From: Mesorhizobium sp. dw_380
GTDB taxonomy: Bacteria > Pseudomonadota > Alphaproteobacteria > Rhizobiales > Rhizobiaceae
DNA: 36,937 bases
Direction: 5' to 3'
Assembly (NCBI RefSeq): GCF_018588885.1
Contig: NZ_JAFFIW010000051.1
Coordinates: 1-36,937 of the forward strand
Position 1 is the stretch's first letter; the number at the start of each line of letters is the position of its first letter. The position numbers and the translations under genes were made by a program. Below are positions 24,474-33,155 of the stretch, piece after piece. The notes beneath the pieces are model-generated. The model had not been told where the DNA came from and ran no database searches. It saw only the letters and a list, made by a program, of their open reading frames with translations.

Positions 24474-25550
24474 ATGGCGTCACTCACCGCAGGCAATCGA
24501 AGACCCGTCCGGCTGGCCGACATCGCCAAGGCCGCCGGTGTTTCGCACGGCACCGCATCCAATGTCTTCAGCCGACCCGAGATCGTGCGCGAGGAGGTCC
24601 GCGAACGGGTCAAGGCGGCAGCCGAGGCGATGGGCTATGGCGGGCCGGACCCCAAGGGCCGGCTGTTGCGAGCAGGCAAGGTCAATGCCATCGGCGTGGC
24701 CACGGCCGAACCCCTCTCCTATTTTTTCGACGATCCCTTTGCGCGCGTCATGATGGCGAGCATCTCGCAGGCCTGCGACGCGACAGGGGCCGGCATCTCC
24801 CTGGTCTCGGCCGCCAACAACGAACAGCTTGCCTGGAACATCCAGAGCGCCCTGGTGGACGGCTTCATCGTCTTCTGCATCGAAGGCGGTTCGCGCCTGG
24901 TGGAACTGGCACGCGAGCGCAAACTGCCCTTCGTGGCGCTCGACCTGGACTCCGAGGATGGGGCGGTGGCGGCAATCGGCGTCGACAACATCGCCGGCGC
25001 CAGCCTGGCGGCCCGCCATCTCACGGATCTCGGACATCGCCGCTTTGCGGTTCTGGCCTTGCCTTTCGTGGACGACAGGACAGGTCTTGTTTCGCCCGAG
25101 CAGGTTCGAGCCGCGACCTATGGGGGGACGCGCGACCGCCTCACCGGCTATCTCCAGGAGCTTTCGCGGGTTGGCGTCGACACATCCAAAGTGCCGGTCT
25201 ACGAGACCGCTAACGATGCGGCCACCACGAGAACGGGGCTCGAAACCATTTTCGCGGCCAAGGAGCCGCCCACGGCAATCCTGGCGATGTCGGACAGAAT
25301 AGCCCTGGTGACGCTCGAATGGCTGAGCGCACGGAAGCTGAACGTCCCCAACGATGTTTCCGTCGTCGGGTTCGACGGTGTTCCGGAGGCAGCGGTGTCC
25401 GAGCCGCCATTGACCACGATCGCCCAGCCGATCGCAGAAATGGGCCGCCTTGCCGTCAAGGCGATCCTGGAGAGCGACGGCAAGGTCAGCCGGCAGCAGC
25501 TGCCCGTAGACCTGATCGTGCGGGCCTCTTCGGCTCCGCCGCGGGGCTGA
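24474..25550 (+). CDS. LacI family transcriptional regulator
   Basis: A 358-residue regulator: N-terminal helix-turn-helix (VRLADIAKAAGVSHGTASNV, residues 12-31), hinge helix (REEVRERVKAAAEAMGY, about 39-55) and a periplasmic-binding-protein-like sugar domain (about 68-350) with VSVVGFDGVPEAA near its end, as usual in the family. ATG 24474 is preferred, with GGAGG eight bases upstream; the in-frame codon at 24429 lies within the promoter. Three identical operators around it indicate autoregulation and control of the two small genes. The ligand is unknown; no sugar-uptake or catabolic gene is next to it, which is unusual for the family. Confidence 0.93.
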   Translation: MASLTAGNRRPVRLADIAKAAGVSHGTASNVFSRPEIVREEVRERVKAAAEAMGYGGPDPKGRLLRAGKVNAIGVATAEPLSYFFDDPFARVMMASISQACDATGAGISLVSAANNEQLAWNIQSALVDGFIVFCIEGGSRLVELARERKLPFVALDLDSEDGAVAAIGVDNIAGASLAARHLTDLGHRRFAVLALPFVDDRTGLVSPEQVRAATYGGTRDRLTGYLQELSRVGVDTSKVPVYETANDAATTRTGLETIFAAKEPPTAILAMSDRIALVTLEWLSARKLNVPNDVSVVGFDGVPEAAVSEPPLTTIAQPIAEMGRLAVKAILESDGKVSRQQLPVDLIVRASSAPPRG

Positions 25551-25562
25551 ACCGCGCGGCTC

Positions 25563-26741
25563 TCAGCGATTGGCCCTTGCCACGGCCGAAATTCTGAAAG
25601 GCGCACCGATCGGCGTGACGTCCTTTTGCGTCGTCCGGGTTTTGCCCGAGCCGCCTATGGTCGACAGCCATTCGAGATAGAAGGCGAGCGCGAACTGCAT
25701 GGCGATGCCGGCTGATAGGAGCAGGCTGTCATAGGCAAGCCCGCCCGGATTGATGAGCTTCATCACCTGCGCGACCATGGCGATCATCGTGCCGGCGATG
25801 AAAACCGGCAGCGAGCGCTTGCCCAGTATCGCCAACGGATGGTCAGGGCTGGTGCGGAACAGATTTGACAGCGCCGGCAAGGCGACGATGAGATAGCTGA
25901 CCGCCAATATGTGGAGCAGCCGCGGCAGCGACAGGAAGGTCTTGTCGAAGCCGCCGATCACCACGGGCAGCTTGAACCACGTTATCTGACCCCAAAGCGG
26001 GCTGTGCACCCACACCAGCGCCATCAGCACATAGGCCGCCGCAGTGCCGACCAGCCAGCGGTTGACCGGAATGACACCGCCGCGCCTGACATGCAGCATG
26101 GCGGCCACGCCGATGTTGAACAAGAACTGCCAGGACAGAGGGTTCAGGAACCAGAAGCCGGGTTCGGGATAGTTGGGCGGGGCGATCTGCCAGATGCCGG
26201 CGATGAGCCACAGCGCAGCGGACGCGACAAGCGCTGCGACGGGCCTGTAGCTGATCAGCAGGACAAAGCCCGGTGCCATCAAAAGCAGCGCGGCATAGAC
26301 CGGCAGGATATTGTTGTAGCCGAGCTGATGGCCAAGGGTGACGATGCCGACCAGCACTTCCGGCGTGTTCTTCATTAGCGGCTCGATGTTGATCAGCCTC
26401 AGCAGGTCCGGCCGCCTGGCAAACACCGCCACGGCGCAGAACAGGGCCATCACCACCATGGTCGTGACGATGTGGGCGACGTAGAGCACGCACGCCCGCC
26501 GCCACATCTTCAACGTGGCTAGAAGCCGGCCACCCGGCTTGAACTTCGTGCCGTAGGCGAGTGCGACCGAGATGCCGGAAATCAGCACGAATGCCTCGGC
26601 CGCGTCCGAGAAACCGAAATTCTTGTAGGTCAGGGCCTCGAAAGCCGTGCCCGGCACATGGTCGATGAAAATGGTGAGCAGCGCCAGCGCGCGCAGCACA
26701 TCGATACGCGTATCGCGTTGGGGCGAAACAGGGGTGGTCAT
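25563..26741 (-). CDS. opgC: OpgC family membrane protein (acyltransferase 3-like)
   Basis: OpgC proteins add succinyl groups to osmoregulated periplasmic glucans. The 392-residue protein has about ten hydrophobic segments, an N-terminal RIDVLRALALLTIFIDHVPG (12-31) with the conserved Arg-Asp and His of the family, and FSDAAEAFVLISGIS (44-58). I chose ATG 26741; the TTG two codons earlier is an alternative. It is convergent with lacI and not near glucan synthesis genes. The substrate follows from family only. Confidence 0.82.
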   Translation of the reverse strand: MTTPVSPQRDTRIDVLRALALLTIFIDHVPGTAFEALTYKNFGFSDAAEAFVLISGISVALAYGTKFKPGGRLLATLKMWRRACVLYVAHIVTTMVVMALFCAVAVFARRPDLLRLINIEPLMKNTPEVLVGIVTLGHQLGYNNILPVYAALLLMAPGFVLLISYRPVAALVASAALWLIAGIWQIAPPNYPEPGFWFLNPLSWQFLFNIGVAAMLHVRRGGVIPVNRWLVGTAAAYVLMALVWVHSPLWGQITWFKLPVVIGGFDKTFLSLPRLLHILAVSYLIVALPALSNLFRTSPDHPLAILGKRSLPVFIAGTMIAMVAQVMKLINPGGLAYDSLLLSAGIAMQFALAFYLEWLSTIGGSGKTRTTQKDVTPIGAPFRISAVARANR

Positions 26742-26944
26742 CGACAAAAGGCCTCAAAGCTGGTTGTTCATGTCCAGCAATGCGACCCCCGGGGCGCACC
26801 GCTTCGATTCCTCCCACGAGGAGTGTATCGGCGCAGAAACGGGCTGGAATGCGCCTGGTTCAATCAACTTTCGCGGAGCATGAAAATATTGCGTTTTGAA
26901 GCCGGCAAATTGAGCGGAACCTCGTACAATCAAGAGGATGCGGG

Positions 26945-27610
26945 ATGACTGGCGACGGCGTCGAAAACGGCCCGCTGCTCATGGATCTGGCCTTTCCCTA
27001 TCGTCTGCTGGGCGCCGGTAAAACCAGCCGTGAGTGCCTGTTCTTGCTGCATGGATCAGGTGTCGACGAGACCACCTTGATGCCGCTGGCGAGACGAATC
27101 GCGCCCGGCGCCGTGCTGATCGCGGCGCGTGGCCGTATCCCCCAGGAGGACGGCTTTCGCTGGTTCGAGCGGATCACCCCGACGCGCTTCGAACAGAAGA
27201 GCATCCTTGCGGAGACGGCTGCCTTTGCGGCATTCGCAAACGACGCCGCCAAGCGCCATGGGCTCGACCTCACCCGCGCAGCTTTTCTCGGCTATTCGAA
27301 TGGCGCCAACCTGGTTTCCAGCCTGATGCTGCTCCACCCGGGCATCGTGCGCAGGGCGGCGCTGCTGAGGCCGATGCCGGTGCTCGAGCACGTGCCTGCG
27401 ACGGACCTCACGGGAACACGGACGCTGATTGTCGCCGGCGCCGCCGACGAGACCTATGGCCCCTTCGCGCCGGCGCTGGTGACGCTGCTCAGCCGGCACG
27501 GCAGCGAGATCGACGCCCGGATCATCCCATCGGGCCATGAAATCGGTGAGCCGGACGCTGTGATCGTGAGGCGATGGCTGGGATTGGCGGCGGTGATACA
27601 GGGAAGCTGA
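26945..27610 (+). CDS. Alpha/beta hydrolase, phospholipase/carboxylesterase type
   Basis: A 221-residue serine hydrolase of the YpfH/carboxylesterase family; substrate unknown. The catalytic triad is visible: Ser118 in GYSNG (116-120), Asp168 in AADETY and His198 in PSGHEIG. The oxyanion part is LFLLHGSGVDE (32-42). There is no signal peptide. The ATG overlaps, as ATGA, the stop of a possible 22-codon reading frame (26880-26948). It is divergent from opgC. Confidence 0.88.
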   Translation: MTGDGVENGPLLMDLAFPYRLLGAGKTSRECLFLLHGSGVDETTLMPLARRIAPGAVLIAARGRIPQEDGFRWFERITPTRFEQKSILAETAAFAAFANDAAKRHGLDLTRAAFLGYSNGANLVSSLMLLHPGIVRRAALLRPMPVLEHVPATDLTGTRTLIVAGAADETYGPFAPALVTLLSRHGSEIDARIIPSGHEIGEPDAVIVRRWLGLAAVIQGS

Positions 27611-27685
27611 CGGCCGCTGTCCCGAGCGGTCACGGTGTCAGCGCTCGGCCATGCAGGCCCGCGGAATCCCCATTGCAGGTAGAGC

Positions 27686-29074
27686 CTACCCTCGCCCCAT
27701 CCTGTTCCACGCATCAAGCCCGGCGATCTTGTAGGCTTCGGCGAGCGTCGGATAATTGAAAGTGTTGTTGACGAAGAAGTCGACGGTGCCGCCGAGATTG
27801 ATCACCGCCTGGCCGATATGAATGAGCTCGGTGGCGCCTTCGCCGACGATATGCGCGCCAAGCAGACGCCGCGTTTCGATCGAGAACAGCAGCTTCAGGA
27901 ACCCGGTGTTGACGCCCATAATGTGGCCGCGCGAGGTTTCGCGGAAGCGCGCCACGCCGACTTCGTAGGCGGCGCCACTCTCACGCACCTGTTCCTCGGA
28001 CTGGCCGACGGTCGAGATCTCCGGCACCGCATAGATGCCATAGGGGAAGGTTTCCGGCGGCGGCGGCAGCGCCACGCCGAAAGCATGGCAGGCGGCTACC
28101 CTGCCCTGCTCCATCGAGGTCGAGGCGAGGCTCGGAAAGCCGATGACGTCGCCGGCCGCGTAGATATTGGGCACGCTGGTCTGGAAGGTCTGCGGATCGA
28201 CCTTGATGCGCCCTCGAGAGTCGGCTTCGATGCCGACCGCATCGAGGCCCAGGCTGCCGACATTGCCGGTGCGGCCGGCGGCGTAGAGCACCACCTCAGA
28301 GCGGATGGTGCGGCCATCGGCGAGTTCCACTTCGGCGGTTTCCGGCCTGGAGCGGATTTCCTTCACAGCGCTGCCCAGCCTTATCGTCATGCCGCGATCG
28401 CGCATCTGGTGGATGAAATCGTCGACGATCTCGCGGTCGACGAAGTCGAGGATGGAGTTGCGCGGCTCGACCAGCGTCACCGGCACGTCGAGCGCCGAAA
28501 AGATCGTGGCATATTCGACGCCGATGACGCCGGCGCCGATCACCGTCAGCGTCCGCGGCAGGCGCTCGAGTTCCAGCATCTCGTCGCTGTCGAAGACGCG
28601 GGTCTTGTCGAAGGGCACGTCGCGCGGCCGGTGCGGCCTTGTGCCAACCGCGATCAGCGCATTGGCGAATCCGACTTCGCTGTAGTCGCCATTGTCGGCC
28701 GTCAGGCTGACTTTGTTGGGACCGATGAATTTCACGGCGGCACGCGCGCTCTTGACCGTGTTGCGCATGAACTGGTGCTGCAGCACCTCCACCTCGTGAT
28801 CGAGCGTCTTGTGCAGGCGCTCGATCAGGTCACCGACCGAAATATCCTGCTTGACCCTGTAGCCGCGTCCATAAAAACCGCGCTCGCGCCAGCCTGAGAG
28901 ATTGAGCACGGTTTCGCGCAGCGTTTTCGAGGGAATGGTGCCGGTGTGCACCGAGACGCCGCCGAGGCGGCGGCCGCGGTCGACCACCAGCACAGATTTG
29001 CCGAGCTTGGCCGACTGCACCGCGGCTCGGCGGCCAGAGGGGCCGCTGCCGATGACCAGCATGTCGTAGTCCAT
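27686..29074 (-). CDS. sthA: Soluble pyridine nucleotide transhydrogenase-like flavoprotein
   Basis: A 462-residue FAD enzyme of the pyridine nucleotide-disulfide oxidoreductase family, closest by layout to SthA, which moves hydride between NADPH and NAD+. FAD site GSGPSG (9-14), NAD(P) site VIGAGVIGVEYA (about 181-192), second FAD segment YAAGDVIGFPSLA, and C-terminal dimer domain with LLGAHIVGEGATELIHIG. The redox loop reads GGVSVHTGTIPSK (38-50): both the disulfide cysteines of lipoamide dehydrogenases and the single Cys of E. coli SthA are absent. ATG 29074 starts at the FAD motif; the longer frame to 29140 is not supported. Confidence 0.85.
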   Translation of the reverse strand: MDYDMLVIGSGPSGRRAAVQSAKLGKSVLVVDRGRRLGGVSVHTGTIPSKTLRETVLNLSGWRERGFYGRGYRVKQDISVGDLIERLHKTLDHEVEVLQHQFMRNTVKSARAAVKFIGPNKVSLTADNGDYSEVGFANALIAVGTRPHRPRDVPFDKTRVFDSDEMLELERLPRTLTVIGAGVIGVEYATIFSALDVPVTLVEPRNSILDFVDREIVDDFIHQMRDRGMTIRLGSAVKEIRSRPETAEVELADGRTIRSEVVLYAAGRTGNVGSLGLDAVGIEADSRGRIKVDPQTFQTSVPNIYAAGDVIGFPSLASTSMEQGRVAACHAFGVALPPPPETFPYGIYAVPEISTVGQSEEQVRESGAAYEVGVARFRETSRGHIMGVNTGFLKLLFSIETRRLLGAHIVGEGATELIHIGQAVINLGGTVDFFVNNTFNYPTLAEAYKIAGLDAWNRMGRG

Positions 29075-29293
29075 AGTGCCCCGTCCCCTCGCCTCTGCCC
29101 CCAGAGTGCTTTTTGTTGCGCCGCAACAAGCTAATGCCATCCGTGCGGCAAATTCAACAGTTTGAGATTGCGCCGGTCGCCATTAGAGCCTTGCGCCGGG
29201 GAAAACCCTGAACCTTGATTCCAACACAGGCCTTCACCATTTCATCATCAAGTGGCCCGCACCCTATGTCGGGTCTTATTACGAGGAAATGAC

Positions 29294-29764
29294 ATGAACG
29301 CGCGCGTTCTCGACGGCGAAATCATCGACACCCGGCTTGACGATGTCAGGGCCTATGAGGGCGTGCGCACGAGGCGCATCCTGGCCTTCGTGCTCGACTA
29401 CATCATCGTTGCGCTGCTCACCATTCCTTTCGCCATACTGGTGTTCTTCCTCGGGCTTTTGACGCTTGGTCTCGGTTGGATGCTGTTCGGCGTCCTGGTG
29501 CCCGCCGTCGCGATCCTCTACATCTGGAACACGATGGGCAGCGCCGACCAGGCCACCACGGGCATGAAGATGATGGGCATCCGCCTCGACCGGCTCGACG
29601 GCAGGCCCATCGACGGCCTCACCGCGGTCGTCCATTCCGTGCTGTTCTGGGCCGGCAACGTCATCCTGTCGCCGCTGGTTCTGCTGGTGACTTTGTTCTC
29701 CGACCGCAAGCGCACGCTGCACGACCTTCTGCTCGGCACGGTGGTCAGCCGCACCGGCCGTTAA
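29294..29764 (+). CDS. RDD family membrane protein
   Basis: A 156-residue inner-membrane protein with three main hydrophobic segments. The RDD signature is present in relaxed form (RRILAFVLDYIIVALL, about residues 27-42, keeping Arg and Asp) along with the second family motif ATTGMKMMGIRL and the end DRKRTLHDLLLGTVV. Function unknown. GAGGAAA lies upstream of ATG 29294. It is followed by bpt in the same direction, an order I recall from other rhizobia. Confidence 0.88.
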   Translation: MNARVLDGEIIDTRLDDVRAYEGVRTRRILAFVLDYIIVALLTIPFAILVFFLGLLTLGLGWMLFGVLVPAVAILYIWNTMGSADQATTGMKMMGIRLDRLDGRPIDGLTAVVHSVLFWAGNVILSPLVLLVTLFSDRKRTLHDLLLGTVVSRTGR

Positions 29765-29902
29765 AGGCGTTTTCCGGAAGCGCTCCCGCTGCGTCGGCGC
29801 AAATGTGAAGAGGTTCGCTTGCCTGTGCCTTCACAATCCTGTTGAATTTTTCGCTTTCCGCGCCAAAGGTAGAGCGACTCGAAGGAGTGTTTCCAAGGCT
29901 CG

Positions 29903-30667
29903 ATGACGCAGCATCCGACCCAGTCGCCGCAGTTCTTCCTGACCGCGCCATCGCCGTGCCCCTACCTCGACGGCCAGTTCGAGCGCAAGGTGTTCACGCA
30001 TCTGGTCGGCGACAAGGCGTCGGAAATGAACGACCTCTTGACGCAAGGCGGCTTCAGGCGTTCGCAGAACATCGCCTACAGGCCGGCCTGCGAGACCTGC
30101 CGTGCCTGCGTTTCGGTGCGCATCCTCGCCCAGGAATTTGTTGCCAGCCGCAACATGAAGCGCGTGCTGCAGCATAATTCCGACCTCGTCGGCGCCATGC
30201 ACAATGCCGAGCCCTCGACCGAACAATATTCGCTGTTCCGCAGCTATCTCGACGCGCGCCATCGCCGCGGCGGCATGTCCGACATGACGGTGCTCGACTA
30301 TGCCATGATGGTCGAGGACACTCATGTCGATACCAAGGTGATCGAATACCGGCGGCGCGGGCCTGACACCTTCATCACCGGCAAGGGTCAGGGCGAACTC
30401 ATCGCGGTGGCACTCACCGACAAGATGGCCGACGGCCTGTCGATGGTCTATTCCTACTTCAATCCCGATTTCGAGGAGCGTTCGCTCGGCACGTTCATGA
30501 TCCTCGACCACATCGCCCGCGCCAGGGCGATGGGCCTGCCCCATGTCTACCTCGGCTACTGGGTCAACGGCTCGCGCAAGATGAATTATAAGATGCGCTT
30601 CATGCCGCAGGAGCATCTCGGCCCCAAGGGCTGGGAACGCTACACCAACGAAGCGGTTTCACGCTGA
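29903..30667 (+). CDS. bpt: Aspartate/glutamate leucyltransferase (arginyltransferase family)
   Basis: Attaches leucine from Leu-tRNA to proteins with N-terminal Asp or Glu, marking them for degradation through the N-degron/ClpS pathway. The 254 residues match the family. The N-terminal part has PCPYLDGQFERKVF (19-32, Cys19) and the cysteine cluster RPACETCRACVSVR (60-73: Cys63, Cys66, Cys69). The GNAT-like C-terminal part has MVYSYFNPDFEERSLGTFMI and YLGYWVNGSRKMNYKMRFMP. The aminoacyl specificity is as known for bacterial members. Confidence 0.93.
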   Translation: MTQHPTQSPQFFLTAPSPCPYLDGQFERKVFTHLVGDKASEMNDLLTQGGFRRSQNIAYRPACETCRACVSVRILAQEFVASRNMKRVLQHNSDLVGAMHNAEPSTEQYSLFRSYLDARHRRGGMSDMTVLDYAMMVEDTHVDTKVIEYRRRGPDTFITGKGQGELIAVALTDKMADGLSMVYSYFNPDFEERSLGTFMILDHIARARAMGLPHVYLGYWVNGSRKMNYKMRFMPQEHLGPKGWERYTNEAVSR

Positions 30668-30795
30668 GTTTTTCCACGATCCGCGCTTAAACTGTTTCAA
30701 GGCAGGGGATGCTGGTCTTTCAGCCGGTTGGCTGGAGAGAGTGCGCCATTGCACCGGCCAGCCGCCAGCCTGCATTTCATTGCGAAAGTTCCTGC

Positions 30796-31692
30796 ATGTC
30801 CTCCCACTATGATCACCAGAAGGGTCTTTTGATAACCGCCATCGGCGGGCTGACGCTGACTGTCGACATACCGTTGATCCGCCTCGCCGACGGTGGCGCA
30901 TGGACGATCATGCTGATGCGCACCGGCACGACATTCGTCGCGGCCATGGTCATCTGGTCGATCTGGCGGGCCTTCAGCCGAAATGCCCCGCCGCTCATCC
31001 CCGGCTGGTCCGGCCTGATCGTGGCGATCTGCTACGGGCTGACAGGGATCACCTTCGTTACCGCTGTCTATCACACCTCAACCGCCGACCTGGTGTTCAT
31101 CCTGGCCTTCAACACCGTGTTCGCGGGCCTGCTGTCCTGGATATTCCTGCGGGAAAGGCCACGGTTGGTGACCATCGCGGCGATGCTGATCATGATCCTC
31201 GGCGTGCTGGTCATCGTCGGCGGTTCGGTCGGCACGGGCAAGCTGTTCGGCGATTTCATGGCGCTTTGCTCGGCCTTCTTCATCGCGGTGGCGATCACCA
31301 TCTCGCGCGCCAGCGGCAAGGACATGGGATTCACCTCGCTCGTCGGCGTCCTTCTGCCGCTTGGGCTGGCAGCCTTCATGGTGACCGGCGAAGGCTTTCA
31401 CGTGAACGCGCCATGGTGGATCATCTTCAACGGCGCCGTCATCATGCCGATCTCGTTCTTCTGCCTGGCCGCCGGGCCGAAATACATTTCAGGGCCGGAA
31501 GTGGCGATGTTCTACCTGCTCGAAACCGTGCTGGCGCCGGTCTGGGTGTGGATGATCTTTGCCGAGACACCGACCCGCAACAGCCTGATCGGCGGCGCGA
31601 TCCTGATCGTCACGCTGGTCGCCCATTCGCTCTGGCAGCTGCATGACGGGCGCAAGCGCCGGGTCGATTTCGCCGTGCACCATCCGGTGTAA
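30796..31692 (+). CDS. DMT superfamily (EamA) transporter
   Basis: A 298-residue membrane protein with about ten hydrophobic segments in two EamA repeats: the first ends at LLSWIFLRERPRL, the second at MFYLLETVLAPVWVWMIFAETPT, both showing the conserved Glu/Pro end of the repeat. It is probably a metabolite or drug exporter; substrate unknown. I chose ATG 30796, since the in-frame extension to 30709 is polar; no strong Shine-Dalgarno is visible. Confidence 0.87.
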   Translation: MSSHYDHQKGLLITAIGGLTLTVDIPLIRLADGGAWTIMLMRTGTTFVAAMVIWSIWRAFSRNAPPLIPGWSGLIVAICYGLTGITFVTAVYHTSTADLVFILAFNTVFAGLLSWIFLRERPRLVTIAAMLIMILGVLVIVGGSVGTGKLFGDFMALCSAFFIAVAITISRASGKDMGFTSLVGVLLPLGLAAFMVTGEGFHVNAPWWIIFNGAVIMPISFFCLAAGPKYISGPEVAMFYLLETVLAPVWVWMIFAETPTRNSLIGGAILIVTLVAHSLWQLHDGRKRRVDFAVHHPV

Positions 31693-31710
31693 GGCGTGCC
31701 AGGCCAGGGA

Positions 31711-32949
31711 TCAGGCGCTGGCCTTTTTCGGCGCGCCAGGTTCCGGCAGGACCTCGATCTGTGGACCGGCTTCGATTTCGGCAGCCGAACCAGCGGCTGT
31801 CTCGTCGGCCAGTTCCACCTCGCGCAGCCATTCGCGCCAGATCGCCACCAGCAGGGCCATCAGCACCGGGCCGATGAACAGGCCGAGGAACCCCATCGTC
31901 TTGACGCCGCCGATCAGGCCGAAAAAGGTCGGCAGGAAGGGCAGTTTTATCGGCCCGCCGACGAGCTTCGGACGCAGCGTCTTGTCGACGATGAACAGCT
32001 CGACCGCGCCCCACAGGAACAGCGCCAGGCCGGCCATCGGCGAACCACTGGCCGCGAGGTAGATAGAGACCAGGGTAAAGGATAGCGGCGCGCCACCAGG
32101 GATGAGGGCCATGACGCCGGTCAGAGCACCGAGCGTCACCGGCGACGGCACGCCTGCCAGCCAATAGGCAATACCCAGCACCAGCCCCTCGCCGATGGCG
32201 ATGACGGTCATGCCGGTCACGGTCGAGGAGATCGTCGCCGGCACGACGCGCGAAATCCGCTCCCACCTCGTCGGCAGGATGCGCTCGCCGAGACGGTCGA
32301 CCTGGCCGGCAAAATGCTCGCCGTCGCGATAGGCGAAGAACAGGGCGATCATCATGAACAGCAGTGTCAGCAATAGCCCGAAGGCACTGCCGCCGGCAGC
32401 CAGCACACCGCGATAGATGCTGCCGATATTGGCGCCGCTGACCAGCTGGATCAATTCACCAATGCCGCCGGGATGACCAAAATTGGTCGTCCATTGTTCG
32501 TTCAGCCAGTCTCCGACGACAGGCAGGGTGGCGATCCAGTGCGGCGTCACAGCACCGTGCCGGTTGGTCTCGATCGCCCAGCCGACCCATTCGCGCACCT
32601 CGTTGATGGCGTAGGTGCCGGCAAGCGCGATCGGTATCACCAGGAAGGCGAGGATGAACAGGATGGCCAAGGTGGCGGCGATGGTGCGGTTGCCGCCGAC
32701 GCCGGCAAGCAGCCGCCGGTAAAGCGGCCAGCTGGCGAAGGCGATGACGAGTGCCGCCAATACTGGGAACAGGAAGCCATGGAAGAAATAGACACCGGCG
32801 GCGACGATCAGCACCAGCAGCCAGCGCGCCGCTGACAGCGGCGGGATGACGGCGGCACGCAGTGGCGTCGACAGGCCGAACAAGCGCTGCTGCCGTTCCG
32901 GTTTCTGGATCTTTGCTTCCTTCAAACGCCCGTCTCTCCCCTTCCCCAT
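31711..32949 (-). CDS. AI-2E family transporter (PerM/TqsA-type)
   Basis: A 412-residue membrane protein of the AI-2E transporter family. The order of segments is typical: two N-terminal hydrophobic segments (about 41-75), a third near 85-112, a long extramembrane part, and then GVLAAGGSAFGLLLTLLFMMIALFFAYRDGE, the segment GLVLGIAYWLAGVPSPVTLG and the late GPVLMALLVAIWREWL. Family members have been linked to export of autoinducer-2, sodium or other solutes; the substrate here is unknown. The tail is acidic. It lies downstream of parC, separated from it by a palindromic element. Confidence 0.85.
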   Translation of the reverse strand: MGKGRDGRLKEAKIQKPERQQRLFGLSTPLRAAVIPPLSAARWLLVLIVAAGVYFFHGFLFPVLAALVIAFASWPLYRRLLAGVGGNRTIAATLAILFILAFLVIPIALAGTYAINEVREWVGWAIETNRHGAVTPHWIATLPVVGDWLNEQWTTNFGHPGGIGELIQLVSGANIGSIYRGVLAAGGSAFGLLLTLLFMMIALFFAYRDGEHFAGQVDRLGERILPTRWERISRVVPATISSTVTGMTVIAIGEGLVLGIAYWLAGVPSPVTLGALTGVMALIPGGAPLSFTLVSIYLAASGSPMAGLALFLWGAVELFIVDKTLRPKLVGGPIKLPFLPTFFGLIGGVKTMGFLGLFIGPVLMALLVAIWREWLREVELADETAAGSAAEIEAGPQIEVLPEPGAPKKASA

Positions 32950-33000
32950 TATGCACGGATATAGTGCAGCAATCGTGACGATAGTCCAAATGAGTTGGGG

Positions 33001-33152
33001 ATCTCCCCCCTCGAGGGGGAGATGGCCGGCAGGCCAGAGGGGGTCGCCGGACGTGAGGCGCTAGCATTCTGTGTTCAAAGTAGGAGGTCGCGTCCGGTCG
33101 AACCGACCCCCTCTGTCGCCTTCGGCGACATCTCCCCCTCGAGGGGGGAGAT
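33001..33152. repeat. Large palindromic intergenic element
   Basis: Two perfect 24-base arms (33001-33024 and 33129-33152), each itself a hairpin around CTCGAG, enclose a second inverted pair CAGAGGGGGTCG (33035-33046) and CGACCCCCTCTG (33104-33115). The element ends three bases from the parC stop. It shares a 22-base stretch with the window start, so it is repeated in the genome. Its form is like the element at 17324-17474, but its sequence is different. Confidence 0.8.
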
Positions 33153-33155
33153 TAG

